Source: Sedimentisphaerales bacterium (lineage in GTDB: Bacteria; Planctomycetota; Phycisphaerae; Sedimentisphaerales; Anaerobacaceae). From it: a stretch of DNA of 14,997 nucleotides. The translations under genes and the position numbers were made by a program. The notes beneath the pieces were generated by a model. It searched no databases, had not been told where the DNA came from, and was given only the letters and a program-made list of their open reading frames with translations. The DNA is taken from the NCBI GenBank assembly GCA_016933985.1, contig JAFGTU010000099.1, positions 1 to 14,997 of the forward strand, read 5' to 3'. Of the stretch, positions 1-6,730 are shown piece after piece. Each line of letters opens with the position of its first letter. Position 1 is the first letter of the stretch.

Positions 1-822
1 ATCATCCGGCCCACCGGCCTGATTGACCCGGAAATCTTCGTGCGCCCGGCTGCTAACCAGGTCGAACACCTGTTAGGCGAGATCGAAAAGCGAGTGAAAG
101 CAAAAGAGCGCATCCTCGTAACCACCCTCACTAAGAGAATGGCCGAGGACCTGGCCGCCTATATCGCAACAAAGGGCTTTCGATGCCGATACCTTCACAG
201 CGAGATCGACACCCTCGAAAGAATCGATATACTCCGCGACCTGCGCACCGGCGAGTTTGACGTCCTCGTCGGCATAAATCTCCTCCGCGAGGGCCTCGAC
301 CTGCCCGAAGTCTCAGCCGTCGCAATACTCGACGCCGACAAGGAAGGCTTCCTCCGAAGCCAGACCTCGCTGATACAGACCATCGGCAGGACCGCCAGAA
401 ACGTTAATGCAGCCGTCTTCCTCTACGCCGACACGGTTACGCCGTCGATGCAAAAGGCCATCGATGAGACCGAAAGACGCCGTAAAATCCAGCTCAAGTA
501 CAATGAAGACCACAACATCACCCCGGAAACCATAAGGAAGGAAATCCGCAGCAGCCTGACGGAGCAAATAAAGGCCAGAAAAATCGCTCAGCACGCCGTC
601 CGGTTCAGCGACTCCGAATACGACAAGGTCCAGCTCGCCTCGCAGATCGAGAAAGAAATGCTCGAAGCCGCGCAGGCCCTCGAATTTGAAAAAGCCGCTT
701 TCCTGAGAGACCAGTTGAAAGAGCTGAAAGAGCTGCCTGAGCTCGTCCTGATGGACTCAAAAAGAAAGAAAAGCGAATTCCTCGCCGCCAAGAGGCTCGA
801 AAGGCACAAGAGAAACAACTGA
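1..822 (+). CDS. uvrB: UvrABC system protein B, C-terminal part (5' end outside window)
   Basis: UvrB is the damage-verifying helicase-like subunit of nucleotide excision repair; it is loaded by UvrA and recruits UvrC. The frame is open from base 1, starting IIRPTGLIDPEIFVRP, so the first visible GTG at 40 is internal. What is seen is helicase domain 2: TTLTKRMAEDL (nt about 121-153), a motif V-like GINLLREGLDLPE (from nt 271) and a motif VI-like QTIGRTARN (nt 376-402), followed by the usual ETERRRKIQLKYN and HNITPETIRK linker. A UVR domain (QIEKEMLEAAQALEFEKAA, nt about 643-700) closes the protein; in this family it binds UvrC. About 273 residues are visible of the usual 660-680, so the ATPase motif I half lies upstream. 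The motif VI Thr replaces the common Ala, a mild change. Family assignment is near certain. Confidence 0.97.
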   Translation: MIRPTGLIDPEIFVRPAANQVEHLLGEIEKRVKAKERILVTTLTKRMAEDLAAYIATKGFRCRYLHSEIDTLERIDILRDLRTGEFDVLVGINLLREGLDLPEVSAVAILDADKEGFLRSQTSLIQTIGRTARNVNAAVFLYADTVTPSMQKAIDETERRRKIQLKYNEDHNITPETIRKEIRSSLTEQIKARKIAQHAVRFSDSEYDKVQLASQIEKEMLEAAQALEFEKAAFLRDQLKELKELPELVLMDSKRKKSEFLAAKRLERHKRNN

Positions 823-940
823 TGTCCCCTCAACGCCTTTACGGCGTCAAAAACCGAAAAAATGTGCTCCGCACGGCGCAAGGCCGAATCCGGGCAAAAT
901 TATTCGTGACAACTCGCGCGAATTCGCATTTAATAGGTGT

Positions 941-969
941 TTGTGGCTTGGACGCGTTTGTGGTATGAT
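941..969 (+). promoter_or_regulatory. Sigma70-type promoter for nadC-birA
   Basis: The -35 box TTGTGG (941-946) and -10 box TATGAT (964-969) are separated by 17 bp. Transcription would begin near 976, between the -10 box and the nadC ATG at 1018. This argues against the in-frame GTG at 937 as start, because that codon lies upstream of the -35 box. Positions are read from sequence; activity is inferred. Confidence 0.55.
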
Positions 970-1017
970 GAACAAACGATGATTCTTGAGCCCTTTCGTG
1001 GTCGAGGAAAACAACAA

Positions 1018-1890
1018 ATGAGAAAACTGAACATTGCTAAGGCGCGCCCGCTTATCAAGATGGCAATTGCCGAAGACCTTGGATGGGGCGATATTACAAG
1101 CGAATTATTCTTCACGGAGGACACCGTTGCCAATGCGACTATCGTCTCGCGCGAGGAAATAGTCGTCTGCGGAATGTCGATCGCCGAGGAAATCCTTCGG
1201 CTGTACGACCAGAGGCTCAAAATTGACGTCTTTATCAAGGACGGCGCAGCCGCCCACGTCGGCTCCAGGCTCGCCGTTATTGACGGCCCCTTGCGCTCCA
1301 TGCTCAGCTTGGAGCGCGTCATCCTGAACTTCCTCCAGCGACTCAGCGGTATAGCAACCACAACAAGAAAATACGTCCGTGCAGTCCACGGGACCAACGC
1401 AAAGATATACGACACCAGAAAGACGATGCCAGGCTGGAGAATCCTCGAAAAATACGCCGTGCGGTGCGGAGGAGGCTACAATCACCGCATCGGGCTCCAC
1501 GACGGAGTCCTTATTAAGGATAATCACCTCGCTCAGCTCGGAGCAAACTTCCAGTCGAGACTTAAGAGAATCGTCGCCGAGGCAAAGAAGATTAAGGGCG
1601 TGAAGTTTGTCGCCGTTGAGGTGGACCACGTCGATCACCAGCTTAACCATGTCCTCAAAATCCCGGACATCGACATCGTCCTGCTCGACAACATGGGCCA
1701 GTGGCAGCTAAAGCACGCCGTCGAAATGAGAGACGAAATGTGCGGCAAAAACAGTGGACCTCTGCTCGAAGCATCCGGCAACATAACGCTGGACAACGTC
1801 TCGGCAATAGCACAGTGCGGCGTCGATAGGATTGCCGTCGGCGCAATTACCCACTCGGCCCACGCCGCCGATATCGGACTCGACAGGTAA
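1018..1890 (+). CDS. nadC: Nicotinate-nucleotide pyrophosphorylase (quinolinate phosphoribosyltransferase)
   Basis: NadC converts quinolinate and PRPP to nicotinate mononucleotide, CO2 and PPi in cytoplasmic de novo NAD synthesis. The 290-residue product has the normal family length. Visible family motifs are AEDLGWGDITSELFF near the N terminus, NFLQRLSGIAT (residues 104-114), DTRKTMPGWR (from 132), GGGYNHRIGLHDG followed by VLIKDNH (from 151), and the C-terminal LEASGNITLDNV and GVDRIAVGAITHS. The Arg, His and Lys residues of these motifs form the phosphate and quinolinate site in the family. ATG 1018 is chosen because GAGGAAA (about 1005-1010) lies at Shine-Dalgarno distance and a promoter sits at 941-969; in-frame GTG 937 and ATG 979 are poorer. 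birA starts 3 bp after the stop, so the two are probably cotranscribed. nadA and nadB are not in the window. Confidence 0.96.
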   Translation: MRKLNIAKARPLIKMAIAEDLGWGDITSELFFTEDTVANATIVSREEIVVCGMSIAEEILRLYDQRLKIDVFIKDGAAAHVGSRLAVIDGPLRSMLSLERVILNFLQRLSGIATTTRKYVRAVHGTNAKIYDTRKTMPGWRILEKYAVRCGGGYNHRIGLHDGVLIKDNHLAQLGANFQSRLKRIVAEAKKIKGVKFVAVEVDHVDHQLNHVLKIPDIDIVLLDNMGQWQLKHAVEMRDEMCGKNSGPLLEASGNITLDNVSAIAQCGVDRIAVGAITHSAHAADIGLDR

Positions 1891-1893
1891 CAA

Positions 1894-2676
1894 ATGCCCT
1901 GCTCGAAGAATGACCCGCTGGACCCCGACAGGATAAAGGCAAGCCCGGGCGCATCGCTCATCGGACGGCAGGTAATTGTCTTCAGCTCGACATCCAGCAC
2001 CAACGACATCGCCGCCGAGTACGCCCGCGACAAATCCAATAACGGCCTCGTGGTCTTTGCCGAAGAGCAAACCGCAGGCAGGGGCCGCGCCGCAAGCAAG
2101 TGGCTCTCGGACCCCGGGCAAAGCATTCTCTGCTCGGTTCTCTTGACCGACTGCCCGCTAAATCCGGAATTGCTTTCACTTACCGCCGCCGTCGCAGTCG
2201 CTGAGACAATCGGCCGGCACGCCAAAGTCAAATGGCCCAACGACATCTTCCTTAACGGCAAAAAGGCAGCCGGCATCCTCCTCGAATCCAAGAACCACGG
2301 CTATGGGACCGCATACATCATCGGCATCGGAATAAACTGCCACCAGCAGAAACACTCCGTCCCCGCAGATCTGCAAAATACCGCAACAAGCATCGACATC
2401 GAAACTAAAACTACCTGCAACCGCATCTCGCTGGCAAAGAGACTGCTTGCCTGTCTCGACCACCGGATCGAAACAGCCCAAACCGACGAAACCCGAATAA
2501 TAGAGTTATGGCGAAAGCGGAGCATCCAGCTCGGCCACAGAATAACCCTAATCTACAACGCCGACCGATTCACCGGCAACTGCATCGGAATCGACCCGCA
2601 AAAAGGCCTCATCCTCCAGCTCGACGCCGGCGCAGTAAGATTCTTCGACGCCGCCCACACCACAATCGCAAAATAG
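1894..2676 (+). CDS. birA: Biotin--[acetyl-CoA-carboxylase] ligase, without repressor domain
   Basis: The enzyme makes biotinyl-AMP and transfers biotin to the carrier lysine of carboxylases such as AccB. Visible motifs are SSTSSTNDIAAEYA (residues about 30-43), the biotinyl-AMP loop GRGR (62-65) within QTAGRGRAASKW, KWPNDIFLNGKKAAGILLE (113-131; Lys124 fits the catalytic lysine) and IIGIGINCH (near 142-150). A C-terminal SH3-like part follows (LGHRITLIYN onward). At 260 residues it lacks the N-terminal helix-turn-helix of E. coli BirA, so it is the enzyme-only class and should not repress biotin genes. ATG 1894 lies 3 bp after the nadC TAA, with AGGTAAC only weakly resembling a ribosome site, which suggests translational coupling. 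The enzyme assignment is firm. Confidence 0.94.
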   Translation: MPCSKNDPLDPDRIKASPGASLIGRQVIVFSSTSSTNDIAAEYARDKSNNGLVVFAEEQTAGRGRAASKWLSDPGQSILCSVLLTDCPLNPELLSLTAAVAVAETIGRHAKVKWPNDIFLNGKKAAGILLESKNHGYGTAYIIGIGINCHQQKHSVPADLQNTATSIDIETKTTCNRISLAKRLLACLDHRIETAQTDETRIIELWRKRSIQLGHRITLIYNADRFTGNCIGIDPQKGLILQLDAGAVRFFDAAHTTIAK

Positions 2677-2688
2677 CAGCGAGGCCAA

Positions 2689-2717
2689 TTGCCATTCAGG
2701 CCATAGAACTGTACTAT
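2689..2717 (+). promoter_or_regulatory. Sigma70-type promoter before the beta-helix gene
   Basis: TTGCCA (2689-2694) and TACTAT (2712-2717) are 17 bp apart in the 87-bp gap after birA. Transcription would start near 2724. GAAAGGA (2747-2753) is the ribosome site for ATG 2764. The promoter would separate this gene from the nadC-birA unit. Confidence 0.5.
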
Positions 2718-2763
2718 TGGCTTGTGCAGCCTTTGCAGTGCCCTTTGAAAGGAATCTGAAACC

Positions 2764-4554
2764 ATGAAAACGCTGACCACCCCGACGCGCATACTAATCG
2801 CCTGCCTCGGATCGGTTTTATTTGCCCTATTCTGCAGGGGTGAGACTTCCCCGCCCGATGTCCCCAAGGCCGTCCCGACGTTTCACTGCATCGGCCTCTA
2901 CTGGAATCCTCAGCAGGGCACAGTTGACAACACCTGCACCGTCCGCTACCGCTCCGCAGGCTCCGATACATGGAAGGCCGCACTGCCGTTATGGTTCGAC
3001 TCCCGCCCACCCGAAACATTCGAGCGACTTTACCCGCCCGACAGATACAACGTGCCCGCGAAAAAACCCCTCTCACTCCTGAATCACTCCAACCAATACC
3101 GCGGGAGCATCGTAAACCTCTCGCCCGCAACGAAATACGAAATCGACCTGCGCCTCGAAAAAACCGGCCAAACCGCACGCCTCACAGCCGAAACATGGTC
3201 CGAGCAGTTCCGCACGACCGAAACAGCCTCAGTCCCTCAGAACCAAAACCACACGCTCGTAATCGACCGCTCAGGTGCCCCCGACAATTACGTTCTATAC
3301 ACAGGCAAAGAACCATCGACAATCGATGTCGCCGGCAAACAAGACCATTGCATCGAAGTCCGCGCATCCTACGTCATAATCAGAGGCCTCACACTGAAGA
3401 ACGCCGCTTCCCACGCAATCCGCATCTTTAAGCCGTCGCACGATGTAATCATCGAAAACTGCGATATCTCAGGCTGGGGCCGACCGGATGAACTCGAAGG
3501 CGAGAAATGGGGCTATAATATGGAGGCCGCCGTTTTCGCAAGCGAGTCCGGAACCTTCAACCCGACTATCTCCCGCATCGTTATCCAACGCTGCCGAATC
3601 CACCATCCCCGCTACGACACGAATGCCTGGAGCGAATACCGTGAGAAGATGGACCCTAAAAGAACCGGCAAGACCTGGCACCCGATGGGCCCCCAGGCCG
3701 TAACCTTCTACGACACCGCCGGAAATCACGTCTTCCGCTACAACGATATCTTCTCCGACAAAGACCACTATTACAACGACATCATCGGCGGAGGCCACAA
3801 CTTCTGCGCACTCGGCGCGCCCAACCGCGACTCCGACATCTACGCCAACATCCTCAAGAACTGCTGGGACGACGCTATCGAATCCGAAGGCGCAAACTGC
3901 AACGTCCGCATCTGGGGCAACTACATCAGCCACTCAATGGTCGCAATAGCCTCCGCCGCCACCCACGTCGGCCCGCTCTACATCTGGCGCAACGTAACCG
4001 AAGTCTCGCAGAAAGGCCCTGAAACCCTCGCCGGGGGCCCATTCCTAAAAGCAGGTCTCGGCTCAGGATTCTCCGGTGGAAGAACATACGTCTTCCACAA
4101 CACAATCCTCCAGCCCTCAACCGACGCTGAGCGCGAAAAGTGGCAGGGCCACGCCCTCGGACTCTCAACCTGGGGCGGAGCGCTGATTAACCACATCTCC
4201 CGCAACAATATATGGCACGTCTTCGAGAACAACGGCCACTCAATCCAGGAGCGAGGCGACCTCTGCCGAGATAACGACTACGACTACGACCTCTATTCCG
4301 GCAGAGTAATCCCCGCAAACATCCACGAAAAGCACGGCATCAAAGCCGCCCCAACCTACGACCCCAAAGACCCGCCCAACCAACACTACCTCGCCCCAAA
4401 CTCCCCAGGCCGCGACGCCGGAATAATAATCCCAAACTTCAACGACAACCACACCGGCCAAGCCCCCGACTCAGGAGCCTACGAACCCAACACCCCCCCA
4501 CTCCAATTCGGCCCCAACGCATATCTGACCTCACCTTCCCATAGCACCAAGTGA
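2764..4554 (+). CDS. Secreted right-handed parallel beta-helix protein
   Basis: The 596-residue product begins with a signal peptide (MKTLTTPTRILIACLGSVLFALFCRG, cut near residue 26), so it is exported. Residues about 38-165 look like a fibronectin-III-type domain (YRSAGSDTWK, LSPATKYEIDLRL). From about 190 to 480 come parallel beta-helix turns with the usual spaced pattern: SYVIIRGLTLKNAASHAIRIF, HDVIIENCDISGW, ISRIVIQRCRIHH, HVFRYNDIF, SDIYANILKNCWDDAIES and CNVRIWGNYIS. A DAG...DSGAYEPN tail ends the fold as in many such proteins. The fold is common among polysaccharide lyases and glycosidases; I cannot assign a substrate or CAZy family. Third codon positions are very rich in C, more than in neighbours. 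It has its own promoter at 2689-2717 and converges on the ThuA-like gene. Fold confidence is high, function unknown. Confidence 0.85.
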   Translation: MKTLTTPTRILIACLGSVLFALFCRGETSPPDVPKAVPTFHCIGLYWNPQQGTVDNTCTVRYRSAGSDTWKAALPLWFDSRPPETFERLYPPDRYNVPAKKPLSLLNHSNQYRGSIVNLSPATKYEIDLRLEKTGQTARLTAETWSEQFRTTETASVPQNQNHTLVIDRSGAPDNYVLYTGKEPSTIDVAGKQDHCIEVRASYVIIRGLTLKNAASHAIRIFKPSHDVIIENCDISGWGRPDELEGEKWGYNMEAAVFASESGTFNPTISRIVIQRCRIHHPRYDTNAWSEYREKMDPKRTGKTWHPMGPQAVTFYDTAGNHVFRYNDIFSDKDHYYNDIIGGGHNFCALGAPNRDSDIYANILKNCWDDAIESEGANCNVRIWGNYISHSMVAIASAATHVGPLYIWRNVTEVSQKGPETLAGGPFLKAGLGSGFSGGRTYVFHNTILQPSTDAEREKWQGHALGLSTWGGALINHISRNNIWHVFENNGHSIQERGDLCRDNDYDYDLYSGRVIPANIHEKHGIKAAPTYDPKDPPNQHYLAPNSPGRDAGIIIPNFNDNHTGQAPDSGAYEPNTPPLQFGPNAYLTSPSHSTK

Positions 4555-4864
4555 TGCGCACGTGTCTATCAATACGGAATCCCTTCGTGGCACGGCCATC
4601 CTGGCCGTGCTCGCTCGCCCCAGACTCGTACCACACGCGGAAGCCGCAATTATTTCTTCGTGCCGTGTTTGTCTGACCCCCTCCCAATCAATCCCGAGCA
4701 CCCCGGAATTCATCGACCCCCTGCCTGCCAAAAAGAGGTAGCGGGTGCACCGTACACCACTTCCAACAAAGCCGTATAGAATCGGGTTCAGCCCACGCCG
4801 CCTCTCTTTGCAGTCTTTCGGCAAATCATGAGCCACACCCTCCAAACCAGGGACAGCCACCTAT
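4555..4864. other. Non-coding gap between convergent genes
   Basis: These 310 bp separate the convergent beta-helix and ThuA-like genes. I see one strong palindrome (4590-4610, listed separately) and no gene. The minus-strand reading frame at 4531-4860 has arginine-rich, low-quality composition with no domain I recognise, so I leave it out. The end next to the ThuA-like stop (GGGACAGCCACCTATTT, 4851-4867) resembles, from memory, short repeat ends in planctomycete-type genomes; this is unverified. Confidence 0.5.
4590..4610. repeat. Perfect 9-bp palindrome, dispersed-repeat or terminator type
   Basis: GCACGGCCA (4590-4598) and TGGCCGTGC (4602-4610) pair perfectly around a TCC loop, 36 bp past the beta-helix stop. 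There is no T run afterwards, so as an intrinsic terminator it would be incomplete. Read on the minus strand it translates as HGQDGRATKG, which resembles the HGRDARAT-type junk peptides I remember from planctomycete and verrucomicrobial genomes, pointing to a dispersed palindromic repeat. It could still stabilise or end both convergent transcripts. Confidence 0.6.
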
Positions 4865-5698
4865 TTAATTCGCTTTCCAAGCCACCGCATTGAGCACAAA
4901 CTGACAGACATTGGCAATTTTGAAGTCTTCTATTGAATGGCCCATTTTTAGATAGACGATTTGGCCCTTGCCCTGCTTCTTGATCCAGCCGGCTCTGTCC
5001 TGCATGTAAGTGATGTTGTTGCGGTCGTCGAGGCACTTAAATCCGAGCAGCACGGTCTTTACGCGCCCGTCGGTGAATTTATGGTTCAGGTAGAATTCCG
5101 TGTCCTTCATTTCGAAGGCCGGGTACTCCTTCTCAACGCTCGGCTCGTCCGAGGGTTTGTAGGCGATCTTACTGTCCCATTTGATATTGTGGTTGCTGAT
5201 GTAGTGCTCGGGGTTGACGTTTACTATTGTCATATCCACCGGATGCCGCCAGGCATACCCCCCGCCCGGCGTAGTCGGATTCCGCGACTCGCCCGGCTTG
5301 TCCAACTGAATCCCCAAAAAATCGAAGTAGAACTCATTCTTCGCCTTCCCGCTGCTTATCATATGATGCAGGCAAACGAACCGCCCGCCCTTCTTGGTAT
5401 AGTCGATAATCGCAACCTCAGTCTTCCTATCGAGCTTCCCGTGAATATACCCGATCACCGCATGATACGAAGAAAGCTCATCCGGCAAATCCTTCTGCAA
5501 GACAATAGTAGAATCCACCGCCCCCTTACCCTTCATATACTCGGCCAGAACCTCCATCTGCTCGACCTCGTCGGTAACAATAAGCACCCGCAAATCCCGC
5601 CCCATCGACCCGAGCACCGCCGCCCCCGCAAAAATCATCGCACCGACAATAAGGAGAAGCCTCCAGGCCCATCCGCTTCTTACATTAAGAAATCTCAT
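4865..5698 (-). CDS. Membrane-anchored or secreted ThuA-like (trehalose-utilisation domain) protein
   Basis: The 277-residue protein starts with an uncleaved or signal-type helix (WRLLLIVGAMIFAGAAVLG, residues 12-30), so the rest faces the periplasm or outside. The ThuA-like, glutamine-amidotransferase-type fold shows as DLRVLIVTDEVEQMEVLAEYM (strand 1 and helix), YHAVIGYIHG, IIDYTKKGGRFVCLHHMIS (the usual GGG-LHH motif), the WRHPVDMTIVN segment and the closing GKGQIVYLKMGHSIEDF with FVLNAVAW, close to the ThuA consensus end. Family members occur in sugar-use loci of planctomycetes, but their reaction is largely unknown. ATG 5698 is supported by AAGGAG (complement of 5706-5711) 7 nt upstream and a promoter at 5750-5779. 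It is convergent with the beta-helix gene. A sugar link is inference. Confidence 0.82.
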   Translation of the reverse strand: MRFLNVRSGWAWRLLLIVGAMIFAGAAVLGSMGRDLRVLIVTDEVEQMEVLAEYMKGKGAVDSTIVLQKDLPDELSSYHAVIGYIHGKLDRKTEVAIIDYTKKGGRFVCLHHMISSGKAKNEFYFDFLGIQLDKPGESRNPTTPGGGYAWRHPVDMTIVNVNPEHYISNHNIKWDSKIAYKPSDEPSVEKEYPAFEMKDTEFYLNHKFTDGRVKTVLLGFKCLDDRNNITYMQDRAGWIKKQGKGQIVYLKMGHSIEDFKIANVCQFVLNAVAWKAN

Positions 5699-5749
5699 GT
5701 CCGTACTCCTTCTAAGATCGCTGATAACTTGCTTCTGACGGCGAAATTC

Positions 5750-5779
5750 ATTATAATGACGCCCCTATGGTGCCCACAA
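5750..5779 (-). promoter_or_regulatory. Sigma70-type promoter for the ThuA-like gene
   Basis: On the minus strand TTGTGG (complement of 5774-5779) and a perfect TATAAT (complement of 5750-5755) lie 18 bp apart, about 50 bp before the ATG at 5698. The sequence around 5750-5757 is nearly symmetric, so it also shows TATAAT on the plus strand, but without a good -35 there. Confidence 0.55.
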
Positions 5780-6089
5780 TCACATAGTAGCAGCAAAAGG
5801 AATGCTTCTCATGAAGAATTACCTGGTATGCCTGTAGATAGGGTAGCTATGGACATCCACCTATTAAGACCTACAGCCACCGTTCCCTATCCGGCTGTTG
5901 AGAATCCCGCAAGTCGTTGTGCTTGCCTAAATTGCCTACCCGCCCTTTTTCCTCAACAACCCTTCGTCCTAATTCCCAACAACTTCGACATTCGAAATTC
6001 CTTGTTCATTATTCGATATTAATCCTCCATCGCCCCCCCTTGTCGCGGCGTAGCCTCAAACAAAGCCGGATCCCCCCAGCCACTTCAAT

Positions 6090-6140
6090 CCTGATCCCCT
6101 GCTTTCCTGATCCCCTGCGACCTGATCTCCTGATCCCCTG
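6090..6140. repeat. Four copies of CCTGATCyCCTG
   Basis: CCTGATCCCCTG occurs at 6090, 6106 and 6129, and CCTGATCTCCTG at 6121, the last two overlapping by four bases. Start spacing is 16, 15 and 8, so this is an irregular tandem repeat and not a CRISPR (units too short, no true spacers). Confidence 0.75.
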
Positions 6141-6165
6141 TTAACCCTTTTCTGGTCTCTATCTC

Positions 6166-6203
6166 AAATCTGTGTTAATCCCTGAAAATCTGTGAAATCT
6201 GTG
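6166..6203. repeat. Three copies of AAATCTGTG
   Basis: AAATCTGTG begins at 6166, 6186 and 6195, joined by AT-rich linkers such as TTAATCCCTGA. From memory, similar AATCTGTGTTAATC arrays lie in intergenic DNA of many environmental bacteria. The array ends 7 bp before the perfect promoter at 6211. Confidence 0.65.
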
Positions 6204-6210
6204 TTTTCAC

Positions 6211-6239
6211 TTGACATCAAACACCTAATATGATATAAT
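6211..6239 (+). promoter_or_regulatory. Perfect-consensus sigma70 promoter
   Basis: TTGACA (6211-6216), a 17-bp spacer and TATAAT (6234-6239) match the consensus at all 12 positions. Transcription would start near 6246. The first ATG downstream (6269) has no ribosome site and opens a repeat-derived frame fused to the peptidase gene, so the RNA may act as a long leader for the gene at 6731 or as an independent transcript. Confidence 0.7.
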
Positions 6240-6299
6240 ACCTACAAAACTAACATCGGATCGTTAATATGAAACCCATAGAAACAAATCAAAACTCGC

Positions 6300-6620
6300 A
6301 TTACCCGGGGCCGTACAAGGCCGGATCAATGGCAAATAATCAATCATCAATAGTGAATACGCAAAGCCTGCCCATCTCTCCCATCTTGCCGCATCCCTAT
6401 TCCCTCTGCGTTCTGTCTCCTGTCTTCTGGATACTGTCTTCTTCGTGTCTTCCTGGCTATGCGTCAATTATGCAAAACAAACCCAATTTCAAAATAGGCA
6501 AAATGACCTTAACTCCTTACTACAAAAAGCATTATGCGGACATTTCCCGCCGCCGCCCCCGAAAAAACAAACCCAATCAAACCCAATCTATCCCAGCGAA
6601 GCCGGACTCGCGGACGTTGT
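6300..6620. repeat. Dispersed-repeat mosaic without a gene
   Basis: The plus strand is C- and T-rich with little purine periodicity and translates in one frame as NNQSSIVNTQSLPISPILP (from about 6337) and MQNKPNFKIGKM (6469 on) with KNKPNQTQ, and in another as KQTQFQNRQ and KKQTQSNPI. Such peptides are, from memory, the signature of dispersed non-coding repeats in planctomycete-type genomes and not of real proteins. The frame happens to stay open into the peptidase gene. Boundaries are approximate. Confidence 0.5.
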
Positions 6621-6675
6621 TGCCGTTTTCGTCTTCGGCTCCTGCCCAGGTGTATGCTTTTTGGTTGTCGAACGT

Positions 6676-6723
6676 TATAATACTTGCCGCGTGCCTCTAT
6701 TCTACGGTCATTATCTATAGGAG
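6676..6723 (+). promoter_or_regulatory. TATAAT box and start-deciding ribosome site for the M29-like gene
   Basis: A perfect TATAAT stands at 6676-6681 with only a poor -35 match (TATGCT, 6653-6658, 17 bp upstream). AGGAG (6719-6723) lies 7 nt before GTG 6731, which fixes that codon as the start in place of any upstream ATG in the same frame. The ribosome site is the surer part. Confidence 0.5.
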
Positions 6724-6730
6724 CAACGAA

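Larger units (their letters stand above)
5780..6210. other. Non-coding region with mixed short repeats
   Basis: No credible gene is present. The plus-strand frame that runs through here to 6022 is antisense to the ThuA-like gene and then repeat DNA. Items seen: an imperfect inverted repeat in which CTGTAG-ATAGG (5832-5842) faces CCTAT (5860-5864) and CTACAG (5871-5876); a stretch translating as NFDIRNSLFIIRY (about 5981-6021), a junk-peptide type I recall from other environmental genomes; then two runs of short repeats listed separately. Confidence 0.5.

Noticed and set aside
833..847. ACGCC/GGCGT hairpin after uvrB as terminator
   Set aside because: Only five pairs and followed by an A-rich stretch, not T, on the coding strand.
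937..1017. Upstream in-frame starts for nadC (GTG 937, ATG 979)
   Set aside because: GTG 937 is upstream of the -35 box and ATG 979 has no ribosome site; the family N terminus and GAGGAAA favour ATG 1018.
4531..4860. Minus-strand frame of 109 codons in the convergent gap
   Set aside because: No domain, composition like junk, overlaps the palindrome and the end of the beta-helix gene; no ribosome site noticed.
4961..6022. Long plus-strand frame (353 codons)
   Set aside because: It is mostly antisense to the ThuA-like gene, which has family motifs, ribosome site and promoter; the rest is repeat DNA.
6090..6203. CRISPR-like array
   Set aside because: Units are 9-12 bp with irregular 8-20 bp spacing and no spacers of CRISPR length; no cas genes.
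6445..6720. Plus-strand frame with KQTQFQNR-type peptide
   Set aside because: Typical translation of dispersed non-coding repeat, no ribosome site, overlaps the peptidase promoter.
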